Counted from the stretch's first letter, positions 23,720 to 35,459 are shown. The stretch is 64,000 nt of DNA from Lotus japonicus (GCF_012489685.1 NC_080044.1:31985021-32049020); one strand, 5' to 3'. Numbers and translations are program-made. Notes: generated by a model not told the origin, from the letters alone.

Positions 23720-24388
23720 ATGTCGATGGCCGACTAGTTGTCGATGGTCTCTCCCTCGGGGGGGATTAGGTATGAGCTAGTGGATCGAGATGCCCCCACC
23801 GCTTGGGTGATCGATGTTGCTGGTCACCGAGCGACGTACAGGGGAAGGGTCATGGAGGACCGGACGGATGAGCGAGGACGCTTGACGAGAGGAGTGCTAC
23901 GGCGTATGGAGCTGAGTTTTGACTTGCCACCCTCAGTTCATTGTGGACCAGGTTCTGGTCGAGGACCACCTGCACCACCTCCTGCTTCATCTTCTGATGA
24001 CGAGGACCCAGCGGAGATCGAGCCTGCTGTTGATGCTGCACCTGTTGTGCCACCTCCTACTACTGTCATTGACCCTACCGACGTGGCGTCGTCCTCTAGG
24101 CTTGTGCGGCCGAGGAGGGAGTCTGTTGTCCCATCTGCCTCACGTCTCTTTTCTTTCTCTTTACCGCACGGCTTCCGTGTGGACCCCTTAGTGAGGGTGG
24201 TGGAGGAGGATGTTCTTACAGGAGAGGTGGATGTGGAGTCCGGCTCGACTAGGGCGGTGCGCAGGACAGTTAGGAGGGAGGTCATGGATTTGGACACCGA
24301 GATGATTACGGTGGATTCCGACTCTGACTCCGAGAGCAGTGGGGACAGCTACTCGCCGAGCAGCGATGAGGAGGAGGAGGATTGGTGA
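23720..24388 (+). pseudogene. LTR-borne ORF, extended version with one stop
   Basis: Begins MSMAD, then a TAG (23735-23737) sits where the other copies have Trp. The remaining 216 residues are open: SPSGGIRYELVD, AWVIDVAGHRATYRGRVMED, GVLRRMELSF and LPPSVHCGPG. A Pro/Ala/Asp linker and an extra basic segment (RRTVRREVMDL) follow, then the tail TEMITVDSDSDSESSGDS with a Glu-rich end. It is the longest of the copies. The hydrophobic-plus-acidic-Ser tail is kept although the linker is quite different. Position relative to the LTR end (about 470 bp) matches the other copies. Confidence 0.6.
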
Positions 24389-24860
24389 GCTGAGCTGGGA
24401 GGGTAGGTTAGGCTAGCGTCATTTTTTTTGTGTAGAGCTCTGATCGTCTTACTTTTTGGGACAGGGTAGGTTCCCGATGTGTGGCTTTTTGTGTGGTTCT
24501 TTTGAGGAGGATCACAGAGAGTCTGTCAGAGTATAGGGGTCTTTTGTTCAGGCCATTTTTGGGTGCCGACTTTCTCTTGGATAACTGTATATTTTGATAC
24601 TTTTACTTACAGTGCTGGTTTGTATATATTTTCCTGCGGGCACACTACTTTGGAGTCACTGCGAGTGCGCATGACGGGAGAGTGCAGCTGAGGCTGTACA
24701 TGTGTATATATTGTATATCAGTTAGTTAATGTTGGGTTTTGTCTTTATTTATTTATCGCTTTATTTAAAGGAATCAAACAAAAAAAAAAATTACCTGTTT
24801 TTCCGCGTAAAGTTTATTTTTGGTTACTAAAGTGAACCCGGAAATCGGGGTGTTACATTG

Positions 24861-24872
24861 TGGTATCAGAGC
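24861..24872 (+). promoter_or_regulatory. Primer-binding site, element E
   Basis: TGGTATCAGAGC three bases after the LTR end, as in B, C and D. Confidence 0.9.
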
Positions 24873-25063
24873 TTAGTCGAGTCTTTTGGGAGTCTTGGGG
24901 AATAGGTCTTCTGTGTTAGGATGTGTGACTCTGCGAAGAGTGAAAATTGATTGTCTGCAGAGCGATTTTTCGTTCTAATTGATTGCATTGTTACTTAATC
25001 ATATGGAGTAGTTTGATGCTATCATACGATTAGGACTAACAGTTTTCTTGGGGCTAACAGACG

Positions 25064-25357
25064 ATGGTGAACACGAATCAGCTAGCGGAGATGATGGCCA
25101 CTATGGCCCAAGCAATGACTAACCAAGCGAATGACAATGCCCTGAGGCGTGCTGCAGAGGAAGCGCGTGAACAACACCAGCGTTAGAGAGAGGCGACTCT
25201 GGATCAGAACAAAGGTTTGAATGATTTTAGGAGACAGGATCCACCTAAGTTTTCGGGAGGTACTGACCCGGACAAAGCGGAACTCTGGATAGAAGAAATT
25301 GAGAAGATCTTTGGTGTGTTACAGACTGCTGAGGGAGCCAAGGTGGGAATGGCAACC
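25064..25357 (+). pseudogene. 5' gag fragment, element E
   Basis: Starts [17 protein letters not shown] like D Gag, preceded by an acceptor-like GGGGCTAACAG. A TAG at codon 41 (25184-25186) interrupts it. Homology continues through [21 protein letters not shown] to GAKVGMAT and stops at about 25357. Confidence 0.85.
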
Positions 25358-26609
25358 TTTCCTTTGATCATAAACATCATAGAACAGCCCCCAAAAGTAC
25401 TTTGCTCACATGAAAATTCAGAATTCAATCACATCTCCAACAACATGTTATAGCAATGTAATTCGCATAGCAATTTTGGCAAGTAAGCATGTGATTATCT
25501 CAAGGCATCAAGAACCATATCACATATGATGATTAGAGAGTAGCAAAGCATAGTATCACGCATGAAAAATACAGCAACAACCTCTTAACAAACTTCTCAG
25601 CAAACCAAACATAACCATAATTTCCTTCATAGCAAAGTTCATAGATTTTCAAGAAAACTCATGAAATCATTCCTAATCTACCCAAAGGATCCTAAGACCA
25701 GCCCTTACCTTGGGTTAATGGTCTGAAAAGGAAGAAAAGATGAAGATTCAAGATCAAAAGGCTTGCTGTCCACGTCCTTCTTCTCCCCCTCTACGCGGTT
25801 CCCTTTCCTCTCGCAGCTCCTCCTTCATGCGCAAGGTGTTATGGGTGGTGATGGTGGCCGGCGGTGGCTTGGATGGTGGTGGTGCTTGGAGCAAGATAGT
25901 AGAAGGAGATGATGGTGTGTTTACGTGAAAAGTATGAGACTTAGCTTTTGTTTTTCTGAAGTATGAAAGAAAGAAAGAAAAATTGGTTTTTCTCTCCCTT
26001 TTACTTACAAAACCGGCGGCCAAGGGGAAAATAGTGGGTTAGGGTTGTGGTTTTTGGGTTTAATGCTGGTTTAGGTCAGAGGGGACAGGGTTTAATTGGT
26101 ATTAATCACTCATTACTTCAGGAAAGTCAAAATCTTCCTCCCTTTTCTCCTTGCAAGGCCGCGGCATCACCACTAATGGGCTAGGGTTTTCATAACCCTA
26201 GCTCCTTCTTTCTCATCCAAGTCACTTGGCCCACTTAGCCTCTTCTTAATCTCCTGATCATGATCTCATAAGCCCACTAACCAACCCAAATAACACATTA
26301 AACAAGGCTTTAGCCCAAAGTTTTAAGTTAGAGCTCGTAAGGTCTGGACAGCTGGACCTTTGCTCACTAAAACGGGGATATCTGAAGCTACAGATATTGG
26401 ATTGACTCGAAACCACTTGGCGAATTTTCTGGACTTGAAGGGCTACAACTCTCATGAAGGAAGTTTTCCCAAATGAAGTCGTTAAGACCCTCTAAAAATT
26501 CACACAAGTTGACAGTTCTAATCTGCCAGTTATCAAACATTAGCTAAAACTTCAATTTTATTCAAACTTTCATAAAATTGTTCCAAATTGAACTTATTAG
26601 GGCCTTACA
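25358..26609 (-). mobile_element. Truncated inverted LTR of another gypsy family
   Basis: Ends at TAGGGCCTTACA, the reverse complement of an LTR start TGTAAGGCCC. The reverse strand also has the LTR-like 'CCTTCATGAGAGTTGTAGCCC' type of U3 sequence and a donor-like CCAAG|GTAAGG near 25710. The left end breaks into gag without a TG...CA end. The family differs from B, C and D. The alternative is a host 5' region, judged less likely because of the LTR start. Confidence 0.5.
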
Positions 26610-27705
26610 GTAACTGAATAGTTTTCATCATAAAGTTAGTTAGTAGACAGTAATGTAAACATGGAATTTGATAATTAATTATGCGGCAACATGGAAAGAC
26701 CAAAACGTAGGACATATTCATCTATTAACTACGTAATACAATAAGAGCATTCTTTAAGGATTGAGCAATTTTGTATATACTGCTAGGTTATTTTATCCAT
26801 GTTGAGATGAGTTGTTTCTCAATACGTTCTTTATATTAATATATTTCATTCTGCTTTTAAAAAAAAGTAAAATTGTTACCTTTGAGCAGCTGTGATTAAC
26901 TATATGTCAGTTAAGGGTATATAAAAATTAAATATTAAGCAACTTATGTTTCCACCGCTCAAACTCAATGCATGTTTTAAGAATCTAGCTATTTTTGTGC
27001 TTGCAAAACGCTTATGGCTAGCAGTATAAGATCTAATGTTGCTAGGTATGTAGAAAAATCTAGAGCTGAGTCAGAGACAACCTTATGCCAAAGTGCACGG
27101 TCACTATAAGCACTCTTCTAAGATTTGCAAACCAATGAGAAAATTTCAAGGTCTACAACATTGGGGACCATGAAAATTTTCACCAAAATATCAAAAGGTA
27201 AATGATCATTTAAGTATCTTTAACTGACTCACTTTTCTTCATTGCTTGATTTCTCGTGCATCAATTGGTATTAAGACGTTAATATTCTGCATAATCAATT
27301 AAACATTCTGAAGTACTTGCAAATTCAAATGTTGGAGAAAACCTTATTCATAATACCATGTGATTGCAACAACAAAATCTACATGATTTTTTTTGGTGAC
27401 ACACAAGTTCTTCATTAGTGCTTTGTTCCTTAAAATATTGTAATCAATAGACAAAGAGAATGGGATACTCTATATTATGTTTTTATAAACAACCAAATCA
27501 ATAACTTCAGACGCTTGACATTCCCATGATCTGCATAATAGCAAGTACAATTAAGAGCACTAATGCAGATTGTACAAAAAAAGGAACTATCACTAAACAA
27601 CGGGTCACAATACAAAGAAAGTTAGCAATTGAACTATTACTTAGATATAAGTTGATCTGCATTGGGTAAAAAGGATCTGGATCTATTGTTACTAACCAAG
27701 GAGCA
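26610..27705. other. Intergenic, downstream of the PMD gene
   Basis: AT-rich sequence with no ORF, tRNA or repeat that I recognise. The 3' untranslated region of the minus-strand gene should lie in the right part. Confidence 0.5.
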
Positions 27706-29283
27706 CTATGGCTTTGCTTTGGGTGCACCACTTTCAACCTTTGGGCCAAATTTTGCGGCTTTAAGCTCAGCAATCACTTTTTCAAGCTTTGAAATCCTCA
27801 ATTTTGTAGCTTTAAGCTCAGAAACCACTTTTGCTCCCAAACCAACTCTTGCACCTTCCCCTTCCCCTTCCATGTCAATGGCACCATTTATATCACACAA
27901 TGGACTCTTCATTTTGGCTTCTTTGCTATCATCATTGTCTCTTCTTTCTCCCAACTGATCCTTTTTATCAAAATCCCCTGCTTGATCTCTTCCAAACTTG
28001 GAAGTAAAACCAGGAGGTGGGCCAAAAGACCCTTCACTCTTCCAAGGATCATTGTTACAATCTAAAACCATACCTGGAATGTCCTGGTCCAATCCAAATT
28101 GTAAAGCAACACGATGTGGTAAGTATTGCTCTACACACCCCATACCGACCAATTTACACGCCCTCAAGCAACGATCAAATGACTCCAATTCATAATCCAA
28201 ATTAGGATTATCACATTCCCACATTTCCTTCTCATTATAAAGCTTTAGAGATGGTGAATTGTTGTATGGTCTCCATAAAAATCTGTTACAATCTCCAGCA
28301 GAATCCAATACAGATTTCAAGTTTTTATCTTTTACCATTTTTACTCCATCACACTTAGCCCACCGCCTTAGCACTTGTTCTTCAACTGTTTGTGGATACC
28401 GCTGCAGTGCTGGAAACCTCTCCATAGCCCATATTTGCACAACCTGAAAAGGTGCCCACAGAGTGATGGATGTGCCAATGTTGTTGATGGTGTTGTTCAA
28501 CAAACTCAAGTCCCTATAAATGCTTGCTAAAACAGCCGGTGCAAGAGCTACTCGAGTCCCTCGAGCAAGATGTATCGCAATTGGAAAAACACTCTTCAAA
28601 ATAGTTTCATGTACCTTTGGAAACACAAACCTCGACAACCAATAAATCAAAAAGGCCTCGTGTTCCACTCCACTTTCATTCTCCATGAAATGCATCACCC
28701 ATGGCCTATGAGTCACTTTTTTTGATTTTGTGCTATTAAACATTCTTCTTGCCTCAATTAGTTCTGCTTCTACTTCCTTCTGCTCACTCGTCTCGAGAGG
28801 GCTAGAAACAGGAACTCCCATAACAGAATAACCCCAAAAAACCTTTAAATCTTCCAACGTGACGGTTGCTTCTCCCCAAGGGAAGATGAAGGTATTGGTC
28901 TTGGAACACCAACGCTGAGCAAGGGCAAGAATCAACTCATGCTTCCTGTTGAACTCATACGTTGAAGCTTGGATTGCATCATTTATGCCAGCTTTTGCCC
29001 ACAGATGTTCATACTTGAGTTGCATCTTTTGGACCCATGTTTTCCATTCCTCATGTGGCTTTTGCCAACCATTGTATCTCACTTTAGTGACAGCATTTAT
29101 CTGGTTGGAGGGGAAGGAATGATGAAAATCTTGTGGATGTGGTGACTCTTGAATGCAATTCTGGCTGCAGTGTTTGAGAAAATAAGTTATTCTCCGAGTT
29201 GGGTTTTCATTGGATGATGGTGAAACCATGCACTCTTCTCCAACCTCGATGATTTCCTTCATGGATGCCTCCTCCTCGTCCAT
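27706..29283 (-). CDS. Plant Mobile Domain (aminotransferase-like) protein
   Basis: A single uninterrupted 525-residue ORF. The Plant Mobile Domain, also called aminotransferase-like PMD, spans about residues 65-400. Diagnostic blocks are LALAQRWCSKTNTFIFPWGE, TVTLEDLKVFWGYSVMGVPV, FLIYWLSRFVFP, WAPFQVVQIWAMERFP and PHRVALQFGLDQDIPG. The C-terminus (about 485-515) is a Lys/Glu/Leu heptad region that could coil. The family includes the MAIN/MAIL proteins of Arabidopsis, nuclear factors linked to transposon silencing and meristem maintenance, and many uncharacterised relatives. PMDs are also carried by transposons. The ATG at 29283 has a good AAATGGA context, and a TATA-like site lies about 280 bp upstream. 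Both ends look complete. Whether it is a host gene or transposon cargo cannot be told here. Confidence 0.8.
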   Translation of the reverse strand: MDEEEASMKEIIEVGEECMVSPSSNENPTRRITYFLKHCSQNCIQESPHPQDFHHSFPSNQINAVTKVRYNGWQKPHEEWKTWVQKMQLKYEHLWAKAGINDAIQASTYEFNRKHELILALAQRWCSKTNTFIFPWGEATVTLEDLKVFWGYSVMGVPVSSPLETSEQKEVEAELIEARRMFNSTKSKKVTHRPWVMHFMENESGVEHEAFLIYWLSRFVFPKVHETILKSVFPIAIHLARGTRVALAPAVLASIYRDLSLLNNTINNIGTSITLWAPFQVVQIWAMERFPALQRYPQTVEEQVLRRWAKCDGVKMVKDKNLKSVLDSAGDCNRFLWRPYNNSPSLKLYNEKEMWECDNPNLDYELESFDRCLRACKLVGMGCVEQYLPHRVALQFGLDQDIPGMVLDCNNDPWKSEGSFGPPPGFTSKFGRDQAGDFDKKDQLGERRDNDDSKEAKMKSPLCDINGAIDMEGEGEGARVGLGAKVVSELKATKLRISKLEKVIAELKAAKFGPKVESGAPKAKP

Positions 29284-29640
29284 TTCTGGAGTAGAAGAAA
29301 AACAATTGCAAGTTATGCTATGTGACTATGAGTGAATGAGTGTAGGGAAGTGAAGAAGCTTCTTCAATTTGTGGTTTCAAATGTTATGAACAGTGGTTCA
29401 TCAAATGTAAATGTGAACAATGAAAAGCTTAAATCTACATGATTCTGAAACTCATCCTAACAAATCTACAAGAACATAAAAGCATATACAAACATACCTC
29501 TTATTCAGCTACTTGGGGGCGGGCTGCTCATTATGTGGTAAACAGACTGAAGACAGAAATATATATAGAGGGCAAGACCTAAGAATGACGTGTGCGTTTC
29601 ACTAAAGAGATAAGAATGCAATTAATACTCTTTACTAGGC
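29284..29640 (-). promoter_or_regulatory. Putative promoter of the PMD gene
   Basis: On the minus strand CTATATATAT (29559-29568) is a plausible TATA box, which would give a 5' UTR of about 240 nt. No LTR signature is seen here, in contrast to most of the window. Confidence 0.4.
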
Positions 29641-30368
29641 AAATTGACTCAACAAAAAAGTTTAAATGCAGTTAATACCCTCCAAAAGAATGCATTTAAT
29701 TGACATTAAGTTCAAAATTAAACTTAACTTTTAAAACTTAATAATAATAATATTGTAAGGGTTGACCTAAATTAGTTAATGAACAAACCACGTCAATGAA
29801 CTATTAAAATTACAATACATTATTAGAATTAATAAATCATTTTATATAAATTCTAGAAAAATCATTGAATCATATTAATTAATATGGGAAGATTATTTTC
29901 GTAATAAATATGCGAAAATATATAACATTTATAGTTTTAAAAATTATTTCATAAATAAGCAAACGTCAATACATGCCTACTAATAAAATATTAAATTGAC
30001 TTTGAATAGAATGAATAATATACTATTTTATTACGTAATAATATTAATCTTATCCTATCTTATCCCCACTAATTTCGAAGCCATTAAGTGGCAACTTCAA
30101 CACGTGTAACCACCACGTCCAATGCCTCTCTTGGTTATTTACCTCTCACATACTAGCGTGAGAATTTATTTTCCGTGACGATGTTGCTGTTGGTGTTGCG
30201 GTTGTTGTTGTTGTTGTTTGAGTTGTTTTCGTTGTCTTAGTCATTGATGTGCTCGAATCCCTAGTCGGGATGGCGACTAGTGTATCTTGTTAGGAGTATA
30301 ACGCTATATGTTAGAGTAGTCATTGAGTTTTTCCTTGAACGTAGGAACGAGCAAGTTCCTTTGCGGAG
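29641..30368. other. AT-rich intergenic DNA and decayed chromovirus DNA
   Basis: 29650-30110 is very AT-rich with no recognised feature. 30170-30368 contains a short (GTT)n run at 30204-30219 and leads into the chromodomain remnant below. Confidence 0.5.
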
Positions 30369-30458
30369 GTAATTTGGAATCAAGTCACATGTAACGCGAG
30401 TTGGGTGTTAGAGCACAAGATGAAGGAACAGTATCTCGAACTATTTCCTGTCTCTTAA
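30369..30458 (+). pseudogene. C-terminal chromodomain remnant of a fourth chromovirus
   Basis: Reads VIWNQ, ASWVLEHKMKEQYLELFP and a stop, clearly homologous to the end of D Pol ([20 protein letters not shown]). A frameshift separates it from the upstream RNEQVPL trace. It is followed by the same hairpin, polypurine tract and LTR-start order as the intact elements. Confidence 0.65.
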
Positions 30459-30459
30459 A

Positions 30460-30495
30460 GTTTTGAGGTCAAAACTTTTGTTAGGGGGGTATAAT
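30460..30495 (+). promoter_or_regulatory. Hairpin and polypurine tract before an LTR
   Basis: GTTTTGAGGTCAAAAC forms a perfect 6-bp stem with an AGGT loop. Relative to D one pair is changed on both sides. TTAGGGGGGTATAAT and the LTR start TGTAAGACCC (30496) follow. Confidence 0.7.
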
Positions 30496-30536
30496 TGTAA
30501 GACCCTAAAATTATTAAATAAGTAATTATGAAGTTA
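30496..30536 (+). mobile_element. LTR start of the fourth chromovirus, split
   Basis: TGTAAGACCC starts an LTR that is interrupted after AGTTA by the element at 30537-33657. It seems to resume at 33663 as AT-rich sequence and can be followed only to about 33860. Confidence 0.55.
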
Positions 30537-30885
30537 TGTTCTGGAATAAAAACCCTAAGGCAAGAAAGGATGAACAAAAAACTTAGAGTCTTATTCAGGT
30601 GAGAAGTTGAACATCGATTATACATTACTGGCTCCCCATTATATAGTTGGTGAACCAAAACCCTAGTCAAAGATACATTACTAAGTTGACCAGGCTACAT
30701 TAATAGGGGAGGAAATCAGGGAAATAATAATTAACTCCTTTGATTAGTCTTGGGGAGAAATGGAGGATGAATCTAAACTACACCACATGCTTGGTTGTCT
30801 TCCTTTCGGGCCTCCTTACTTCATTCCTGGGTCGTTCATCCTACTTGGAGGCACACTCGGTCCAATCCAAATCCATAACGGTACA
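30537..30885 (-). repeat. LTR copy (minus-strand 3' LTR)
   Basis: Starts TGTTCTGGAATAAAAACCC and ends AACGGTACA on the plus strand. Confidence 0.8.
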
Positions 30886-31195
30886 CAGCCCCCCAAGGCT
30901 TGTGGCTAGGAACTAGGCACAAAAGCCTTTAAGTCGATTGTTGGTTTCAAGACCTTGACTTCTTTAATTCCTTAGACTTTGTGGTCGGTTGTCTGTAATG
31001 AACTTTGCATTGCTACTTTTGTACGATTTTTCTTATCTTTCTCCGGCTATAAATGTGTAGCATTTTTCAAGCGATTCGTTTTGACTCTTTTACGTGTTGT
31101 CCGCTCCTCTAACAATGATCATTCGTTTATTGGAGGTCTCGTAACTCTGGTATCGTAAGCCCTTTGTCCATGTACTAGGACTCAATGTGCGACTG

Positions 31196-31790
31196 ACATA
31201 ATTTGCATACACCAGAGTCGGCGGAGATTGACTCGCCTAGCTCAAGGCCAGGTGGTGAGACTCGAGCACGACCGGGGTCGGTGGAGATCGAACACATTTG
31301 ATGGGGAGACCAAATAGTGAGGGTCGACGCACGACCTGAGTCGGCGGAGATTGAACACACTTGAGGCGGAGATTATTAACGCACCGGGCACAGGAAAAAG
31401 TAATGAGGCTCGGCGCGCGACACGGGTTCGGCGGAGGCTATAAACGCACCGGGCACGGGGCCAAGTGGTGAGGCGCGACTCACGACACGAGGTCGAAGGA
31501 GGCTATAAACGCACCGGGCACAGGGCCAAGTGGTGAGGCTCGACGCGCAACACGGGGTCGGCGGAGGTTATAAACGCACCGGGCACGGGGCCAAGTGGTG
31601 AGGCTCGACGTGCGACACGGGGTCGGCGGAGGTTATAAACGCACCTAGCACGAGGCCAAGTGGTGAGACTCGACGCGCGACACAGGGTCGACGGAGATTA
31701 TAAACGCACCGGGCACGAGGCGAAGTAGTGAGGCTCGACGCGCGACACGGGGTCGGGCAGAGATCCAAAACGCACAACACGAGGGTCAGT
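31196..31790. repeat. GC-rich 64-65 bp minisatellite
   Basis: About nine units containing AAACGCACCGGGCACG, CAAGTGGTGAGGCTCGACG and CACGGGGTCGGCGGAG. It is strikingly GC-rich against AT-rich surroundings and lies inside the small LTR element. Confidence 0.85.
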
Positions 31791-33309
31791 GAATTTTGCT
31801 TGATTGACTAGTTTTTATAGATGGGGTAAGCTAGCCAGGCGCTCTTTGTTTAACTCAGCAACTTACGAAGAAGGCCAACCTTGTTGGTGATAATTTGAGT
31901 GTTCAACCGAGCCTAACATTTTTCCGTCGATTCTTGCAGCCTCTGCAAATTGCTTTTCACAGTCTCGTGTATCCAATACACATTGACTTGCTTATTCATT
32001 AGTCATAATAATTAAATTCGAATGAGATCAAATAGAAGCGTATAATACCATATTTGAAACGTGGATATCATGCTATTACAAGAAGGAAGTGAGTAGAGTC
32101 CATGAAAGATCAGTTGGAAAATGAATATTAAAATTAATCCTCTAATTATATGCCTTAAAAGTAGGGTACGGTAGTGAATATCATTAATGAGCAATTAGTA
32201 ATAATAATCAAAATAAATGTCATTCAATGTATAATTAATCACTCAAAGTTATATACCATAAATAATTAGTGATAAATATGATTCAATAGCCATCGGTAAT
32301 TGATAACTGAATTGATGCTATAATATTCTTAAAGTTTTTTGTTTTGAACCTATTAATGTAGCATTTTTTTGTTACTATTAATGTAGCATTTAGAGAAATG
32401 GTCAACCACCATTACGTTTTTCTTTTTTAGCGTAACCACCATTACGTTAATAATCAGAATTTATGAATTTCAATTTAAGAAAATTCTAGTGAAACCATAA
32501 CTGTAACTTAGGAAATTATTGAGATGATAGTTGATTAATCATTTTTCTAAAACTGGTAAAGATGATGATAAAAAAGTTTTGCAATCAAGTAATATAGAAA
32601 AATAATTTCTAAAACTGATGAATGAGTAAATTTGTCCGACCGTACATTACGATAGCTGTGAGCCTCCAGGTTTCGTCCAAAGCACCAAGGCCGAATGACA
32701 TAGGCATGCATGGAAGGGTGTCGCACATTGTAGGACATGCCTTGGCGAAAGAACCCGGATAGAGTATTTTCGCTGCGCGGATCGCGATGGTGATGAAGTG
32801 CTGCTATGAGAGCTTTTGATACATCCAACCTGCAGAGATTAGTGCCGTGTGAAGAAATGAACTTTGATGTTAAGACCAGATCCAAGAAACATGTTTGATG
32901 GCGTTCATGATTTTTACATCCAACCGTACCAAGGTACAGGAACTCTTCCATGCTAACATTCTACAAATGTTTTATTAATACAAATTGGTCAATTGGGTTT
33001 ACTGATATAGAGTATATGAAACATATAATAAGATTCGCACAAATTCAGGTTGATGCCAATATAAATATTTCATCATGAGAGTTATTAAGGTTTTGGAGAC
33101 AAACTACCATTCTTTAGTTTCCAAGGTCCTTTTCATGGTGATGGAAATTGGAGGAGCATATTATCAACATATGAACAATACTTATCTCATTTAGAAGGGC
33201 TAATATAGAGCTTTGAAGAGTCACCATCCATGGCTTCCGTTCACGTTTCTTCTGAGTTCTTGGTTGTGGAAGCGGGGACCATTTTACAAGGCCCCACGGT
33301 GGGCGCCAG
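31791..33309. other. Internal region of the small LTR element, no gene seen
   Basis: AT-rich. A 134-codon minus-strand frame at 32547-32951 has no recognisable domain. I found no zinc knuckle, protease or RT motif. Confidence 0.5.
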
Positions 33310-33657
33310 TGTTCTCGAATAAAAACCCTATGGCAAGAAAGGATGAACAAAAAACTTAGAGTCTTATTCAGGTGAGAAGTTGAACATCGATTATACATTA
33401 CTGGCTCCCCATTATATAGTTGGTGAACCCAAACCCTAGTCAAAGATACATTACTAAGTTGACCAGACTACATTAATAGGGGAGGAAATCAGGGAAATAA
33501 TAATTAACTCCTTTGACTAGTCTTGGGGATAAATGGCGAATGAATCTAAACTACACCACATGCTTGGTTGTCATCCTTTCGGGCCTCCTTACTTCATTCT
33601 TGGTCGTTCATCCTACATGGAGGCGCACTCGGTCCAATCCAAATCCATAACGGTACA
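33310..33657 (-). repeat. LTR copy (minus-strand 5' LTR)
   Basis: Second LTR of the small element, preceded on the plus strand by GGCCCCACGGTGGGCGCCAG. Confidence 0.8.
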
Positions 33658-33662
33658 AGTTA

Positions 33663-35459
33663 GTATATTATTATTGGAATTAAAAATAACTCCATTAATA
33701 TTGGAATTTTCGTGAATAGTTACTAAGAGAGAGAAAAAGTGGGTTGAAAGATATAGTTTGGACTTATTAAGGGGTTTTTGCACAAAACTAAACCAAATCT
33801 TTTAAAAATTAAAGAGAAGATGATAAATTGAAATAGAATTGATTTTATATCTGAACTAGTATTTTTTACCCGTGCGTTGCACGGGGGTATTATTTTTTAT
33901 TTTGTACTTTGTTTTTTAGAATTATTTATTCATAAGTAAAGGAGAAAAATTAATAATTTTTTTGTGATAATTAGATTTCTTTGTCGAATTGTTAATTTAT
34001 GTTTTTGATTGTGTTTTTTTTTTGTCGTAGGTTTTTTTTTGAGTGTATTAGATTTTTTTATTTGTTTTATTTGTCCTTGTTTATCTTATTGATGCTTCAG
34101 ATTTATTCTTTTGATATAACAATTTTATTTTACTTTATTGATAGAAGAAGTCTTTTTTATTCATAAGATATTATTTAATATTAAGTTTGTCTTTTTTAGT
34201 TTCATAACTTATATGAAATAAATAATAATATACTTATTTAAAATAATTTTTTGAAGTTAATAGTAGAAAACTATAGACTAATTAATATTAATGGAGGAAT
34301 TAAGTTCAAAGAGAAATATATAGAGGAGTTTTTTTTATTGAATGGAGGAAGTTTACTGCAACTCAAGTCATGGCGCGCAATTAGCCTTAGTTTAGCAGAG
34401 GGTGTTTCTTGGGTTTTGGTGGGAGCTTGGGTATCTTTAGGGGTTTTTTTTTTTAGGATTTGTGAGGTCTTTTAGATAGGTTTGTATAGACTTTGGGTAT
34501 CTTGGGTTGGTTGTTATATTTTTTGGGGCTCTTTTTATATTTGCTGACTTTTGCTCCCTTTGGAGGACGGTGTATATCCTTTCAATTTCCTCATCAATAT
34601 AGTTATTGCTTTCGAAAAATAAGTTTCTTGTTAGTATTAATTATTACTTGATTAATGATTTAACAAATTTAAACTAATAAAGTGTGTCTTATGGAACTCC
34701 CTAAGTTTTAATGTTAATTTTTTCCTATGAAATTTCATAACTCATCTGAAATTCAATAATATATGTACAAATTTTTTACATTCTTAGTATTATATTTTGC
34801 TATTCTCTATCAAGAAATTAAGTATTGGTACAAATTATAATTATATTAACGTTGATATATAAACTGGAAAGTAATAAATATGTAAAAAAATAAATAATTC
34901 ATAGTTTTTTATTTGGTTACAAATAATTCATAATTTGTTCATATTAAACATAATATAAAATAGGATGAAATCAAGTTAAACCCGTCTAAATAAAATTTCC
35001 ACAATCTAAGTAAATTTTGGACCTTCCCATTCTTTTTAGAAAACAAATCAGAGAAGTAGTAAGCTATTAATACTTATATGTGAAAATGGACATCTAAAAG
35101 TTAGGTTAGAAGAAAGTTTGCATATATAAAATATGCATTTGGGGGATTGTGAGTATCCGTGACTATTGAGGAGAACGATGCAATGTAGAGTACAATAATG
35201 AAGAATTGAAAAAATAGTATATATCAACATAGTATTTGGGTAATCCATTTAAGGAAGAAATGTTAGAGGTTAAGTCATATTGATTATTGTTGTTTAGAAG
35301 ATGCAATTAGTTGTCTTATGGTCTTATATGCCATTTCTTTTAAAAAATAAATTAGCACTATAAACCTTGATTTCTACAGAGATGATCGACTACATGAAAA
35401 CGATGTCAACTATATTAAATAGTACAAAATCATATTTTGTTGTAGAAGTAGTGTCACTT
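33663..35459. other. AT-rich repeat debris
   Basis: Continuation of the split LTR to about 33860, then CCCGTGCGTTGCACGGG, a perfect 7-bp-stem hairpin near 33871-33887. Around 34430-34620 the T-rich 'GGTTGGTTGTTATATTTTT' style and A-rich end resemble a plant LINE 3' tail, but no RT is readable. No gene is supported. Confidence 0.4.

Larger units (their letters stand above)
22779..24857 (+). mobile_element. LTR 3' half of another chromovirus (element E)
   Basis: Begins abruptly within LTR leader sequence homologous to 37575 and 13860. It carries the GAGTAC/GTACTC hairpin (23012) and the hairpin array (23276-23480), and ends GGGGTGTTACA followed by a primer site. U3 and the promoter are gone. 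Confidence 0.85.
30537..33657 (-). mobile_element. Small non-autonomous LTR retrotransposon, TSD AGTTA
   Basis: Two direct repeats of 349 and 348 bp (30537-30885 and 33310-33657) start TGTTCT and end GGTACA, about 95% alike by eye. AGTTA flanks both sides (30532-30536 and 33658-33662). On the minus strand the base after the first LTR opens CTGGCGCCCACCGTGGGGC, which looks like a tRNA primer site. CCTTGGGGGGCTG just before the other LTR looks like a polypurine tract. The internal 2.4 kb has no gag or pol. Short LTRs and lack of coding suggest a TRIM/LARD-like parasite of an unidentified gypsy lineage. Confidence 0.8.

Noticed and set aside
32547..32951. 134-codon minus-strand ORF in the small LTR element
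   Set aside because: No domain recognised, and the surrounding element shows no gag or pol. Kept as unsupported.
34251..34475. Possible LINE ORF end
   Set aside because: Only the style of the 3' tail resembles a LINE. No reverse transcriptase motif can be read.
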